Source of the DNA: an uncultured Eubacteriales bacterium
GTDB taxonomy: Bacteria; Bacillota; Clostridia; Oscillospirales; CAG-272
Assembly (NCBI GenBank): GCA_934462825.1
Contig: CAKSIP010000018.1
Location: 1 to 31,017, forward strand
DNA length: 31,017 bases
Direction of reading: 5' to 3'
Shown: positions 17,186 to 24,953 of the stretch, in pieces
Numbering within the stretch: the stretch's first letter is position 1
Layout of the letters: the number at the start of each line of letters is the position of its first letter
The notes under the pieces: model-generated
Seen by the model: the letters and a program-made list of their open reading frames with translations, nothing else
Told to the model about the DNA's origin: nothing
Database searches by the model: none
Program-made: the position numbers and the translations under genes

Positions 17186-17782
17186 ATGAAACTGAAATTA
17201 ACAAAGATGCTGGCTTTGGCTTTGGCAGCCTTGGCTGTGGCCGGAGCTTTCGTGTCCTGCAATAGAACACCGGAGGAGACACCATCCCCCACAATCCCGG
17301 ATGATGATCCGTCGCACGTAAAATATTCGGCGCTCGTTGGTCTTCAGGTTATGGATTGGAAAGATAACGTGGTTTATGAAACCAAGGACGATGACGAAGA
17401 TCCCTACCGATACACCTCGGATTATTACGCAGCCACGATTGACGTTGTGCTGGATGACTTCGCTTTTATGACCGATAACTTCGATTGTAAGTTTAACAGC
17501 CTCACAAAGTTGCTGGAGAGTGTCACCGTTACCAAGAGAAAGAAGTCCACGGTTTACAAAGCAGGTGAGGAAGTGACTTTCCACGACGGCGTAACCAAGC
17601 AAAAAACCTATTGGGTTTGCTACTTGAACGGTATCGGAAAAGATTATGAAGTGGCAAACATGAGTGAAACCGTATTGAAGGACGGCGATAAAATATATCT
17701 GCGCCTGGAATATAAAGATATGGAGAAGAACACACCGCCCGCTCCTACGGGAACGGCTTCGCCTTCTGAAACGGGAAATTAA
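17186..17782 (+). CDS. Predicted lipoprotein, DUF4430-like
   Basis: This 198-residue protein has a lipoprotein signal peptide: MKLKLTK, a hydrophobic run, then AFVSC with Cys25 as the probable lipidated residue (Phe at -3 is a little unusual). A Pro/Thr/Asp-rich linker (26-42) follows. The globular part ends with TYWVCYLNGIGKDYEV and VLKDGDKIYLRLEY, which resembles the beta-grasp DUF4430 domain of exported clostridial proteins; this is a pattern judgement with moderate trust. The last 20 residues are Pro/Thr/Ser-rich. The start is ATG with GGAGGG 9 nt upstream. It is monocistronic between its own strong promoter and two hairpins. Ligand and role unknown. Confidence 0.82.
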   Translation: MKLKLTKMLALALAALAVAGAFVSCNRTPEETPSPTIPDDDPSHVKYSALVGLQVMDWKDNVVYETKDDDEDPYRYTSDYYAATIDVVLDDFAFMTDNFDCKFNSLTKLLESVTVTKRKKSTVYKAGEEVTFHDGVTKQKTYWVCYLNGIGKDYEVANMSETVLKDGDKIYLRLEYKDMEKNTPPAPTGTASPSETGN

Positions 17783-17797
17783 AATGAAATCCACGAA

Positions 17798-17833
17798 GGG
17801 GCTGTTAAAAAGCGTATGCTTTTTAACAGCCCC
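17798..17833 (+). terminator. Perfect 16-bp hairpin after the lipoprotein gene
   Basis: The arms 17798-17813 and 17818-17833 pair perfectly around the loop GTAT. The arm begins GGGGCTGTTAAAAAGC. The sequence after it (TATTATATTC) is T-rich but not a clean U-run, so termination may depend on the second hairpin just downstream. Its core CTGTTAAAAA recurs in the hairpin at 28340-28390. Confidence 0.8.
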
Positions 17834-17855
17834 TATTATATTCTCTTGCTATGCC

Positions 17856-17902
17856 AAAAGGGAGAGTAAAAAACTCATTCTGAGTTTTTTACTCTCCCTT
17901 TT
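17856..17902. terminator. Bidirectional terminator, 22-bp stem
   Basis: The arms 17856-17877 and 17881-17902 pair perfectly around a 3-nt loop. The stem starts with AAAA and ends with TTTT, so it works as an intrinsic terminator on both strands. It separates the lipoprotein gene from the convergent gene at 17976-19418. The loop region CTCATTCTGAG is shared with the hairpin at 28340-28390 on the other strand. Confidence 0.88.
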
Positions 17903-17975
17903 ACTCTTGCTTGTCGGCGTGCGGGGAAATTCTTGTCCGCAGAATCGGGAAAAGCTCCCATGTGCCGGGACTTTT

Positions 17976-19418
17976 TTATATGTCTACAACCGGAATCCGT
18001 CCCAATTTGTACATGCCGTCTTTGCAAAGATCCGCGCAAAGAGCCATTTCAATGGGGCGGTCGTTTTCAAACAATCCGAGATAAACATCATAATTGCCGG
18101 GGGCAATGCCGGTCGGACGGATCTTGGCCACTTGTTTGATGGCTTCTCCCGGTTGCCAGGTTCGGTTGTCGGCCTCGGCAATGTCTTGCGTAAATGTCTG
18201 CCCTTGTTCTCCTATCAAACGGAATTTCATATCATACCGATGATATGCATGCGAGTATCCTCGGTTTTCTATGTAAAAGGTGATCAGATTGGGTGCATTC
18301 AGAGCCAACTCGGAAATTTCCATACCGGACAGGAAATACCAATAGCCAAGACGGTTGGCACAAAACTCCGAGAGATATGGCTCCCTTTGCAGCCAAGGGC
18401 GCGGATAACCGTGAAAGCCCGCAAATGTGGCATGTGTACGGCGCATGGCATCCAAAAAAGGAAGGCCGCCCTTGAAAATTTCAGGCGCCACGCTGGCATA
18501 ATGCTCAAACTCAAGAACAATCGGCGCATTTTGCCAAAAATAATCAAATAGCCACGGAGATCGTAATGAATTGTACCCACAGTTTTCCGCATAGTACCGA
18601 ACACAAACCGAGTCATCGTCAAGGCCAAGCCCATGCGAAACCGCGTAATCCAGCAATCGAAAATTGTCTTCGTCTCCCATCGCCCAGCGACCGTTTATGT
18701 GATCGTCATTCAGCACAATCGTTTTGTCCGGGAAATTTTTCAAATGCAAATCAATATGCTTTTTCATGATAGAGAAGGGGTATAGGCGTTCCGAACCGGC
18801 TCCGGTGTGTCCCTCGCCCCAAGTTCCGTAGGTTCCCACATCAATCAGTTCAATACGAGGATCCCCATTGAAATGCCGCCCCGCTTCTTCCATGAAACGA
18901 GCCAGCGCCTCTAAATAGATGGGATCTCCATAGTCCGGCTCTAATCTTCCGCCGGAAAGTCGATAGCAACGGGCGCCTTTTTGAAAAACATATTCGGGAG
19001 TGGCAAAAGGAATGCCGCCGGAGGCCTCATACGTACAAATGCGCAGACTGAATCGATAGTCATACCGACTCCACTCGTCCATAATGCTGTCAATATAACT
19101 CCAATCATATTTGCCTTCTTCCGCTTCAATATCGCCCCAATCAAAGCGAAGATACAGATGGTTCAAACCGGGAAAATCCTCCATATGATCGGCCGGATCG
19201 TGTTCCACACGATAATTGCCCCGTTTGTATCCGTTATCAATGTAATGCCAATACCATCCTTTGTGTGGGTTGCGTAAAATTCTGCGGTCATCCGTCAAGG
19301 GGCGAAGATCAATATAGTTCCTTTTCACAAAAGGGGTGTCAAAATGCGACATAGCACAGGAATGAATTTGCGTTGGAGTTGGATCGCTTATTTCCATCAG
19401 ATTTTTATATTCCCACAT
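17976..19418 (-). CDS. Putative glycoside hydrolase-like protein with DUF4832-type C-terminus
   Basis: This 480-residue protein lacks a signal peptide and membrane segments. The first two thirds read as a TIM barrel of the clan GH-A kind: RNPHKGWYWHYIDNGY, then LYLRFDWGDIEAEEGKYDWSYIDSIM, FATPEYVF and DVGTYGTWGEGHTG, whose acidic residues are candidate catalytic positions. The last third (from about residue 385, TFYIENRGYSHAYHRYDMKFRL, then APGNYDVYLGLF) looks like a beta-sandwich as in DUF4832 proteins. The start is ATG 19418 with AAAGGAG 8 nt upstream; the frame runs 22 codons further up without a site. It has its own promoter and terminator. The fold is a recollected family pattern; substrate unknown. 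Confidence 0.82.
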   Translation of the reverse strand: MWEYKNLMEISDPTPTQIHSCAMSHFDTPFVKRNYIDLRPLTDDRRILRNPHKGWYWHYIDNGYKRGNYRVEHDPADHMEDFPGLNHLYLRFDWGDIEAEEGKYDWSYIDSIMDEWSRYDYRFSLRICTYEASGGIPFATPEYVFQKGARCYRLSGGRLEPDYGDPIYLEALARFMEEAGRHFNGDPRIELIDVGTYGTWGEGHTGAGSERLYPFSIMKKHIDLHLKNFPDKTIVLNDDHINGRWAMGDEDNFRLLDYAVSHGLGLDDDSVCVRYYAENCGYNSLRSPWLFDYFWQNAPIVLEFEHYASVAPEIFKGGLPFLDAMRRTHATFAGFHGYPRPWLQREPYLSEFCANRLGYWYFLSGMEISELALNAPNLITFYIENRGYSHAYHRYDMKFRLIGEQGQTFTQDIAEADNRTWQPGEAIKQVAKIRPTGIAPGNYDVYLGLFENDRPIEMALCADLCKDGMYKLGRIPVVDI

Positions 19419-19455
19419 GGACGGTACTCCTTTGTTTGTGATTTGAGTTAAAATA

Positions 19456-19484
19456 AGTGTAACCAATATTGAGGAAAATGTCAA
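19456..19484 (-). promoter_or_regulatory. Promoter of the DUF4832-type gene
   Basis: On the minus strand a perfect TTGACA (19479-19484), a 17-nt spacer and TACACT (19456-19461) precede the start codon at 19418 by about 38 nt. Confidence 0.7.
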
Positions 19485-19530
19485 GAGAAAAAGAAAAAGT
19501 CCTTGCTTTTTTGCAACGAAAGCGAGAAAT

Positions 19531-19572
19531 TAAAAAGGGAATGCAGACGGCATCGTACCTGTCTGCATTCCC
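19531..19572 (-). terminator. Intrinsic terminator of the HAD phosphatase gene
   Basis: On the minus strand, GGGAATGCAGAC (19561-19572) pairs with its complement at 19537-19548 around a 12-nt loop, followed by TTTTTAATTT. It begins 23 nt after the stop codon of the HAD gene and lies just before the promoter of the next minus-strand gene. Confidence 0.87.
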
Positions 19573-19595
19573 AAATCCTTGGTTATATTTCAATT

Positions 19596-20417
19596 TCAGC
19601 CAAACATGATTTGGTCAACCTCATCCAAAGAGGGAAAAACAAAGTCCGGTTTGTCCGCTATGGCGGCTGCATCCACATCGTCGGGCGTTGTCTCACCGGA
19701 AAGAACCAATACACCGGTTACACCATGCCGCTTGCCGAGTGCAATGTCCGTGTAAAGGCGATCTCCGAAAATGCACATTTCTTCACGGGAATATCCGGTT
19801 GCTTCGCAGATCATTTCAATCGTTTCCGCATAGGGCTTTCCGAAATAAGTCGGTGTTTTCCCCGTGGAGGCCGTGACCAATGCGGCAATAGCGCCGCTGT
19901 CGGGAATAAATCCGTTTTCAACCGGGCAGTTAAAATCCGGATGCGTAGACAGATATTCGGCTCCGTTGCGGATCAGGCGGCAGGCGTCATTCAATTTTTG
20001 ATAAGTCAATGATGTGTCAAAGCTCGTAATGACAATATCGGCCTTTTCGACGTCGCCGGATACAATATGGATACCTTTCTCGCGGAAATCTTCCACCAGC
20101 TCATCCGTTCCGACAAGATATACTGATTTGCCGGGGCGGTGACGCTGGAGAAACACTTCGGTTACGTCGCCGGAAGTCATAATTTCGTCTTTTGTGGGAG
20201 AAAATCCAAGCTTTGTGAGCTTTTCCACGTAAAAAGGATCCGTATGAGAGGCATTGTTGGTGAAGAAAAGAACCTTCTTTCCATGGCTTCTCAAATGGTT
20301 GATAAAGCGAACGGCAAAATCAAATACGTGATAGCCAAGGTAGATTGTGCCATCCATGTCGAAAATATAAAGCTTTTTCTCAGAAAGCAAAGCGGGGTTG
20401 GGATTTTGAAAGTCCAT
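19596..20417 (-). CDS. HAD-IIA family phosphatase (NagD / p-nitrophenyl phosphatase type)
   Basis: This is a cytoplasmic HAD hydrolase of subclass IIA, typically acting on sugar phosphates, nucleotides or phosphoglycolate-like metabolites. The 273-residue protein has motif I DMDGTIYLG (nucleophilic aspartate), motif II FFTNNAS, a C2-type cap, the lysine motif GKPYAETIEM and motif IV GDRLYTDIALG. The start is ATG 20417 with GAAAGGTG 7 nt upstream. It is monocistronic, with its own promoter and terminator, and divergent from coaW with the promoters overlapping. Substrate cannot be assigned. Confidence 0.93.
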   Translation of the reverse strand: MDFQNPNPALLSEKKLYIFDMDGTIYLGYHVFDFAVRFINHLRSHGKKVLFFTNNASHTDPFYVEKLTKLGFSPTKDEIMTSGDVTEVFLQRHRPGKSVYLVGTDELVEDFREKGIHIVSGDVEKADIVITSFDTSLTYQKLNDACRLIRNGAEYLSTHPDFNCPVENGFIPDSGAIAALVTASTGKTPTYFGKPYAETIEMICEATGYSREEMCIFGDRLYTDIALGKRHGVTGVLVLSGETTPDDVDAAAIADKPDFVFPSLDEVDQIMFG

Positions 20418-20457
20418 TTTTGCGCACCTTTCAATTCATTTTTTATTATACTTGTAA

Positions 20458-20486
20458 ATTATATCATGCTATTGCATTTTTTTCAA
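20458..20486 (-). promoter_or_regulatory. Promoter of the HAD phosphatase gene
   Basis: On the minus strand TTGAAA (20481-20486), 17 nt, then a perfect TATAAT (20458-20463). Its -35 region overlaps the coaW promoter on the other strand, so the two polymerase sites probably compete. Confidence 0.75.
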
Positions 20487-20500
20487 CCATATGGTAGAAT
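20473..20500 (+). promoter_or_regulatory. Probable promoter of coaW
   Basis: TTGCAT (20473-20478), 16 nt and TAGAAT (20495-20500) fit a sigma-A promoter; a TATTATAG just downstream is an alternative -10. It overlaps the divergent HAD-gene promoter. Confidence 0.55.
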
Positions 20501-20566
20501 ATTATTATAGAATTTAAAAATAATCTGTCGTAAGACAGGATGGCGGGAGGAAGCGTAAGGGCAAAC

Positions 20567-21424
20567 ATGAAAACAATCATCGGAATTGATGTGGGTGGCA
20601 GCACTACTAAAATTGTCGGATTTAAATATGAAAACGGGAAAAGGGAGCTTGTCTCTCCGCTCTATGTGCGGGCAACCGATCCCATTACCTCCATCTATGG
20701 CGCTTTCGGTCGTTTTACATTGGAAAACGGATTGGCACTGTCCGACATCACGCAGGTTATGATTACCGGTGCGGGCGCCTCGTATATGTCTACGCCGATT
20801 TATTCGCTGGCGTGTACCTCGGTGCCGGAATTTCATTGCATCGGAGTGGGAGGTCTTTATCTTTCCGGCTTGAACGAAGCGGTTGTGGTCAGCATGGGCA
20901 CAGGAACCGCCTTGATTCACGCGCGCCAAACCGAAAACGGCATCCAAACGAAATACTTAGGCGGTACCGGCGTCGGGGGAGGAACACTGATCGGACTTTC
21001 ACGCAAAATGTTAGGGGTCGATACCATTGAGCACATTGAACAGCTTTGCGAAGGGGGCGACCTGAGCCACGTTGACCTTCGGGTAGGAGACATTGCCAAA
21101 AATCACAGCTATATCAATATGAGGGACGAGCTGACAGCTTCCAATTTCGGCAAGCTCAGTGATATGGCCAATTCGCATGACATCGCGCTCGGTATTACCA
21201 ATATGGTGTCCGAAACCATCGCTATGGTGTCCATTCTTGCCGCGCGCAATTATCAGTTGTCGGATATTATCCTTACAGGAAATCTGACAACCATTCAGCC
21301 CATTCGCCGTACGTTTGAGCATTTGCAGGATATTTTCAATGTTCGCTTTATAATTCCCGAAAATGCACAGTTCGGAACCGTTTTGGGCGCGGCCCTTTGC
21401 GATGAGTATCGGTCTTTTGAGTAA
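20567..21424 (+). CDS. coaW: Type II pantothenate kinase
   Basis: CoaW phosphorylates pantothenate to 4'-phosphopantothenate, the first step of CoA synthesis. Type II enzymes belong to the ASKHA fold and, in Staphylococcus, escape CoA feedback inhibition. The 285-residue protein starts MKTIIGIDVGGSTTKIVGF (phosphate-1 motif), has MITGAGASYM, the MGTGTALI segment and GGTGVGGGTLIGLS, and ends with ENAQFGTVLGAAL. The ATG at 20567 has AAGGG 5 nt upstream; an in-frame ATG nine codons earlier (20540) would add residues before the first strand and overlaps its own possible site. It is followed by a hairpin and U-run, so it is probably monocistronic. Confidence 0.94.
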   Translation: MKTIIGIDVGGSTTKIVGFKYENGKRELVSPLYVRATDPITSIYGAFGRFTLENGLALSDITQVMITGAGASYMSTPIYSLACTSVPEFHCIGVGGLYLSGLNEAVVVSMGTGTALIHARQTENGIQTKYLGGTGVGGGTLIGLSRKMLGVDTIEHIEQLCEGGDLSHVDLRVGDIAKNHSYINMRDELTASNFGKLSDMANSHDIALGITNMVSETIAMVSILAARNYQLSDIILTGNLTTIQPIRRTFEHLQDIFNVRFIIPENAQFGTVLGAALCDEYRSFE

Positions 21425-21485
21425 GATATATCCGAAAAAACGACACGGTACGTTTGCAAAATCAATCAATCATTCCGTATAGTAT

Positions 21486-21551
21486 GGATCTGCGTATATA
21501 CTTCGGATCGGCATTTTGCCACCGGATTCTGTATGCAGATCCGAATTTTTT
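21486..21551 (+). terminator. Structured terminator downstream of coaW
   Basis: GGATCTGCGTA (21486-21496) pairs with TATGCAGATCC (21532-21542) with one G-U pair, and a small GGC/GCC hairpin lies inside. A competing pairing joins TTCGGATC (21502-21509) with GATCCGAA (21538-21545), directly before TTTTTT (21546-21551). Both pairings can act as terminators; only one can form at a time. Confidence 0.65.
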
Positions 21552-21594
21552 ATCAAAGAGGAGCAGCGCGGTATAAAAATATGTTCTGAAAATG

Positions 21595-21624
21595 TTGACA
21601 TGAATCCGGTAACAATGATATAAT
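21595..21624 (+). promoter_or_regulatory. Consensus promoter of the TerB/ATPase/helicase operon
   Basis: Perfect TTGACA (21595-21600), an 18-nt spacer and perfect TATAAT (21619-21624) lie 41 nt before the start codon. The strength suggests constitutive expression rather than tight repression; no clear operator is seen. Confidence 0.85.
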
Positions 21625-21665
21625 AATATATTCGGATAATAAAAAAGAAAGAGGGAGGGGTGCTT

Positions 21666-23489
21666 GTGTCTGTCAAGCCTAAGGACGAAAAGGACTTGAA
21701 AAAATCGGCGGATGATTTTTGGGATATAGCATCTCTCCTCCCACCACGGAAAAAGGTAAGCGAGGATTCGCATAAAAAAGTATCTTATGATACAAATCCG
21801 GTGAATTTTGAGAACCATCTTTCCTCGCAAAAAACGGATTCGGCGACTTCTTCATCCAATGCCAGCCCCTTTTCCGACGCCCTTAACACCGTGCATTTTA
21901 TTCCTCCTCATACCGCCGAAGAATGGAAACGGCGCCCCACGCCTTTGATGGAATACGTGCCGAACAACGCGTTGATTCGCAACGTAAAAATTTACCGTTG
22001 GCAATCTAAATTTCATTTTTATGAGAGACTTTCGGAGGACGCGCAAAAGCTGTGGGATCGCAAGGGCGTTCCTTGCGAAAAGGTTCCGTTCTTTTCCTAT
22101 TCGCCGCAGTATAGCCAAATGAACCGCGCTCAATTTTCTTATTATCTCTGGTGGCGAGAAAATGCGCGTCAGGGCGTATATTTGGAGGCAGACAGCAGCT
22201 ACGTTATGCTGTATATTTATGAACTGATTCATCTGTCCGAAACGCTTCCCCCGGAATTTTGCCTGCAGGAGATGTGCGGATTGTGGATTCGATACGGCAA
22301 GGAATACCGTTCGGTGGGTCGATACCTTGGAGAATGGGTGTGCGACCTGTGCCTGATTCATCAGCTGCAACCGCCGTATGATAAACTCCGCCCCCTGTAC
22401 GACGATATTCTGAAATACAACACGCTGAAAGAATTTTATCTCTTCCCCAAGGGAAATTTGGGCGAAATCGAGATAGAAACGTGGATTGCGCTGTGCGGCG
22501 CCTATGACTATCGCCAAAGCAAGATTGCCACAAAAGAACGGCTGCCGAAGATGAAAAAATATATGAACGAAGCCCTGCAGTCCTTGTTTTCCGGCGCTTC
22601 GACCGATGCCGCCAATTTTTTGGGCTTGCGATTTACCCCGGATAAAATCGAACGCAATGCTTATTCCGGCGCTTTGAGTACCGAGCATATCAATCGACAT
22701 ATTGAAATTGAATACTGCTCGATTTCCCGTTCCTATGAATTCCGCTATTTGCTTTCCGATATTATGAAATATTCGGAGAATAAGCTGCGCGCGCTTTGGG
22801 GAATCCGCTCGCGTCTCAGCATTTATGCCTTGCCGACCTCTATCCGACAGCAACTTGATGCCTATTTTAACGAACAGGCCTCGCAGCTTCGCCGAGAAAA
22901 GCATGCGGCGGAACGAGCAGAAAAGGAAACAATCCCTGAGTATGAGAAAAAATACGATACCCCACGGGAAGTGTTTTCGTTTTCTAAGGCGGCTCATATC
23001 GAAAGCGCCTCGTGGGAAACAACAAAAATTTTGGTAGAGGGCTTTTCTTCGGAACCCGAAGCCCCCGAACCCGAAACCAACAACGAAAGCCTTCTACAGA
23101 AAAAAGACGATACGTCACAGCCTGATGCATGTCCTTTGCCGATGCCCGATCCGAATCTGTTAAATAAAGAAAAACCGGATTTTGATTCTGCAGCCGGTGC
23201 CGTTCCTGTCAAAGCCTTCAAGGAAAAGCTCGGTGAAAAATGGAACTATCTTGTGGCATTATGGAAGGGAGATCGCGGGCAGGCCGCGCAACTGTGTCGA
23301 GCGATGGGGGAATTGCCGGATGCCTTGGTGGATGAAATCAATTCCATAGCCGTGGATTGCCTTGGTGATATTCTTCTTGAAGAAACCGAAGAAGGCTATA
23401 CTGTCATTGAGGAATATCAATCGTTGTTAGCTGAAATCATGCGGACAAAATCACAACAGGAGGAAAAAACGAATGAATACGAATTATAA
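21666..23489 (+). CDS. TerB-N/TerB-C domain protein, Shango SngA-like
   Basis: This 607-residue soluble protein leads a four-gene operon. Residues 1-100 are Ser/Lys-rich and probably disordered. Roughly 105-310 looks like the TerB-N domain (YSQMNRAQFSYYLWWRENAR, then YVMLYIYELIHL). From about 355, with YEFRYLLSDIMKYSENKLRALWG, a TerB-C-type region begins, interrupted by an acidic Pro-rich linker (460-515), and it ends with the helical stretch LGEKWNYLVALWKGD...INSIAVDCLGDILLEE. TerB-like domains occur in stress and anti-phage gene sets. The start is GTG 21666 with GGGAGGGG about 5 nt upstream; an earlier GTG (21660) overlaps that site. Its end overlaps the ATPase gene by 17 nt. The molecular role is not known. 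Confidence 0.85.
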   Translation: MSVKPKDEKDLKKSADDFWDIASLLPPRKKVSEDSHKKVSYDTNPVNFENHLSSQKTDSATSSSNASPFSDALNTVHFIPPHTAEEWKRRPTPLMEYVPNNALIRNVKIYRWQSKFHFYERLSEDAQKLWDRKGVPCEKVPFFSYSPQYSQMNRAQFSYYLWWRENARQGVYLEADSSYVMLYIYELIHLSETLPPEFCLQEMCGLWIRYGKEYRSVGRYLGEWVCDLCLIHQLQPPYDKLRPLYDDILKYNTLKEFYLFPKGNLGEIEIETWIALCGAYDYRQSKIATKERLPKMKKYMNEALQSLFSGASTDAANFLGLRFTPDKIERNAYSGALSTEHINRHIEIEYCSISRSYEFRYLLSDIMKYSENKLRALWGIRSRLSIYALPTSIRQQLDAYFNEQASQLRREKHAAERAEKETIPEYEKKYDTPREVFSFSKAAHIESASWETTKILVEGFSSEPEAPEPETNNESLLQKKDDTSQPDACPLPMPDPNLLNKEKPDFDSAAGAVPVKAFKEKLGEKWNYLVALWKGDRGQAAQLCRAMGELPDALVDEINSIAVDCLGDILLEETEEGYTVIEEYQSLLAEIMRTKSQQEEKTNEYEL

Positions 23490-24930
23490 TGCCAATACAG
23501 AAAATCCGGCGAAAGCGGATAAAAATTCGATGGAGCCGTCTGCTCCGAACTTTCGGAATGTTCCCAGACGTATCCTTTCCTCTTTGCTTTCCTCTGTAGC
23601 GGCCGGTGTTGTGCCGAGAATCGGCGCGCCTTATATTGCTATCGGACGCTCCGATGAAATCGGGGCGCTTTTGTCCGATCTTGAAACCTTAAATGAGGGG
23701 GGAAGCGCCCTTCGCTTCTTGATCGGAAGATACGGAAGCGGCAAGAGCTTTTTGATTCAACTCATTCGCGGATATGCGTTGGAACGCAATTTTGTAACGG
23801 TGGATGCAGATTTGTCCCCTGAGCGCAGGCTTTATGGAAGTAACGGAAGCGGCGTGGCCACTTATAAAGAGCTTATTCGCAACATGGCGACAAAGGCCTC
23901 CCCGGAGGGGGGCGCTTTGTCGAAAATGATTCTTCGTTGGATCAACGAAATCCGAACCGACCTGCGTATACAGTTCCCGGACATTTCGGAGGAGGAGTTT
24001 TCACGGAAAATCAGCGCACAGATTTATTCCGTCCTCCGAGATCTTGAGGATTTTGTGGGAGGATTCGATTTTGCCAACGTCGTGATCGCTTATTATCACG
24101 CTTACTTATCGGATGCGGAGGAGAAAAAAAGCGCTTGCTTGCGTTGGCTGCGCGGCGAATTTGCAACCAAAACCGAGGCAAGACAAGCCCTTGGCATTCC
24201 GGTTTCCTGCATTATTGATGACGATAATTGGTATGATTTTATGAAGCTTTGGGCCGCGCTTGTAAGAAAAATCGGCTATCGCGGCCTTGTAATGTTTGTT
24301 GATGAATGTGTAAATTTGTATAAAATTTCCCATCGAATCAGCAGGGAAAACAATTATGAAAAAATCCTGTCGATGTTCAATGATTCCTTGCAGGGACGCG
24401 CTCCCGGGCTTGCCATTGTTTTCGGCGGAACGCCGCAGTTTTTAGAGGACACACGTCGCGGCTTGTTCAGCTATGAAGCGTTGCGTAGCCGACTGTGCGA
24501 CAGCCCCTTTTCTTCGGAGGAGTATAAAAATCTCATCGGCCCCGTCATTCGCCTCCGGCGCCTTAGCGATGAGGAATTGTTTGCCTTGATTGCCAGAATT
24601 ACCGGTTTGTATGCCGACTATTATCACTGGGAACCCAATCTCAGCAACGAAGATATGCTGGCGTTTTTGCAGAATTGTCTTGCAAGAGCCGGGGCTGACA
24701 CCATGATTACCCCCCGCGAAATGCTGCGGGATTATATGACGGTTCTCAATATACTGATGCAGAATCCCAAGGCGGATTTGCAGAAAATCCTCGGCGGGAT
24801 GCCAAATTCCGAAGAAACGCCAACGGAGGACGGAAAAGAATCCTCTGAGGAACCCCAAAGCACGGCCGGGCAAGCTTTTGACGGGAGAAAAAAGCTAACC
24901 GAGGAAGAACTGAAAATTCTCGAATTTTAA
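23473..24930 (+). CDS. BrxD-like (DUF2791) P-loop ATPase, Shango SngB-like
   Basis: This 485-residue AAA-like ATPase has Walker A GRYGSGKS at 85-92, Walker B GLVMFVDE at about 271-278 and the family stretch GGTPQFLEDTRRGLFSYEALRSRL at about 318-341, which I associate with DUF2791/BrxD ATPases of BREX type 2-like systems. The N-terminus (1-28) and last 40 residues are low-complexity and charged. The start is ATG 23473 with a full AGGAGG 9 nt upstream inside the preceding gene; the 17-nt overlap suggests coupled translation. Its partners, a TerB protein and an Lhr-like helicase, are the expected ones for Shango. It probably powers or gates a DNA-bound complex; that is inference. Confidence 0.88.
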   Translation: MNTNYNANTENPAKADKNSMEPSAPNFRNVPRRILSSLLSSVAAGVVPRIGAPYIAIGRSDEIGALLSDLETLNEGGSALRFLIGRYGSGKSFLIQLIRGYALERNFVTVDADLSPERRLYGSNGSGVATYKELIRNMATKASPEGGALSKMILRWINEIRTDLRIQFPDISEEEFSRKISAQIYSVLRDLEDFVGGFDFANVVIAYYHAYLSDAEEKKSACLRWLRGEFATKTEARQALGIPVSCIIDDDNWYDFMKLWAALVRKIGYRGLVMFVDECVNLYKISHRISRENNYEKILSMFNDSLQGRAPGLAIVFGGTPQFLEDTRRGLFSYEALRSRLCDSPFSSEEYKNLIGPVIRLRRLSDEELFALIARITGLYADYYHWEPNLSNEDMLAFLQNCLARAGADTMITPREMLRDYMTVLNILMQNPKADLQKILGGMPNSEETPTEDGKESSEEPQSTAGQAFDGRKKLTEEELKILEF

Positions 24931-24953
24931 AATCGAACAGGGAAGGAGACGCC

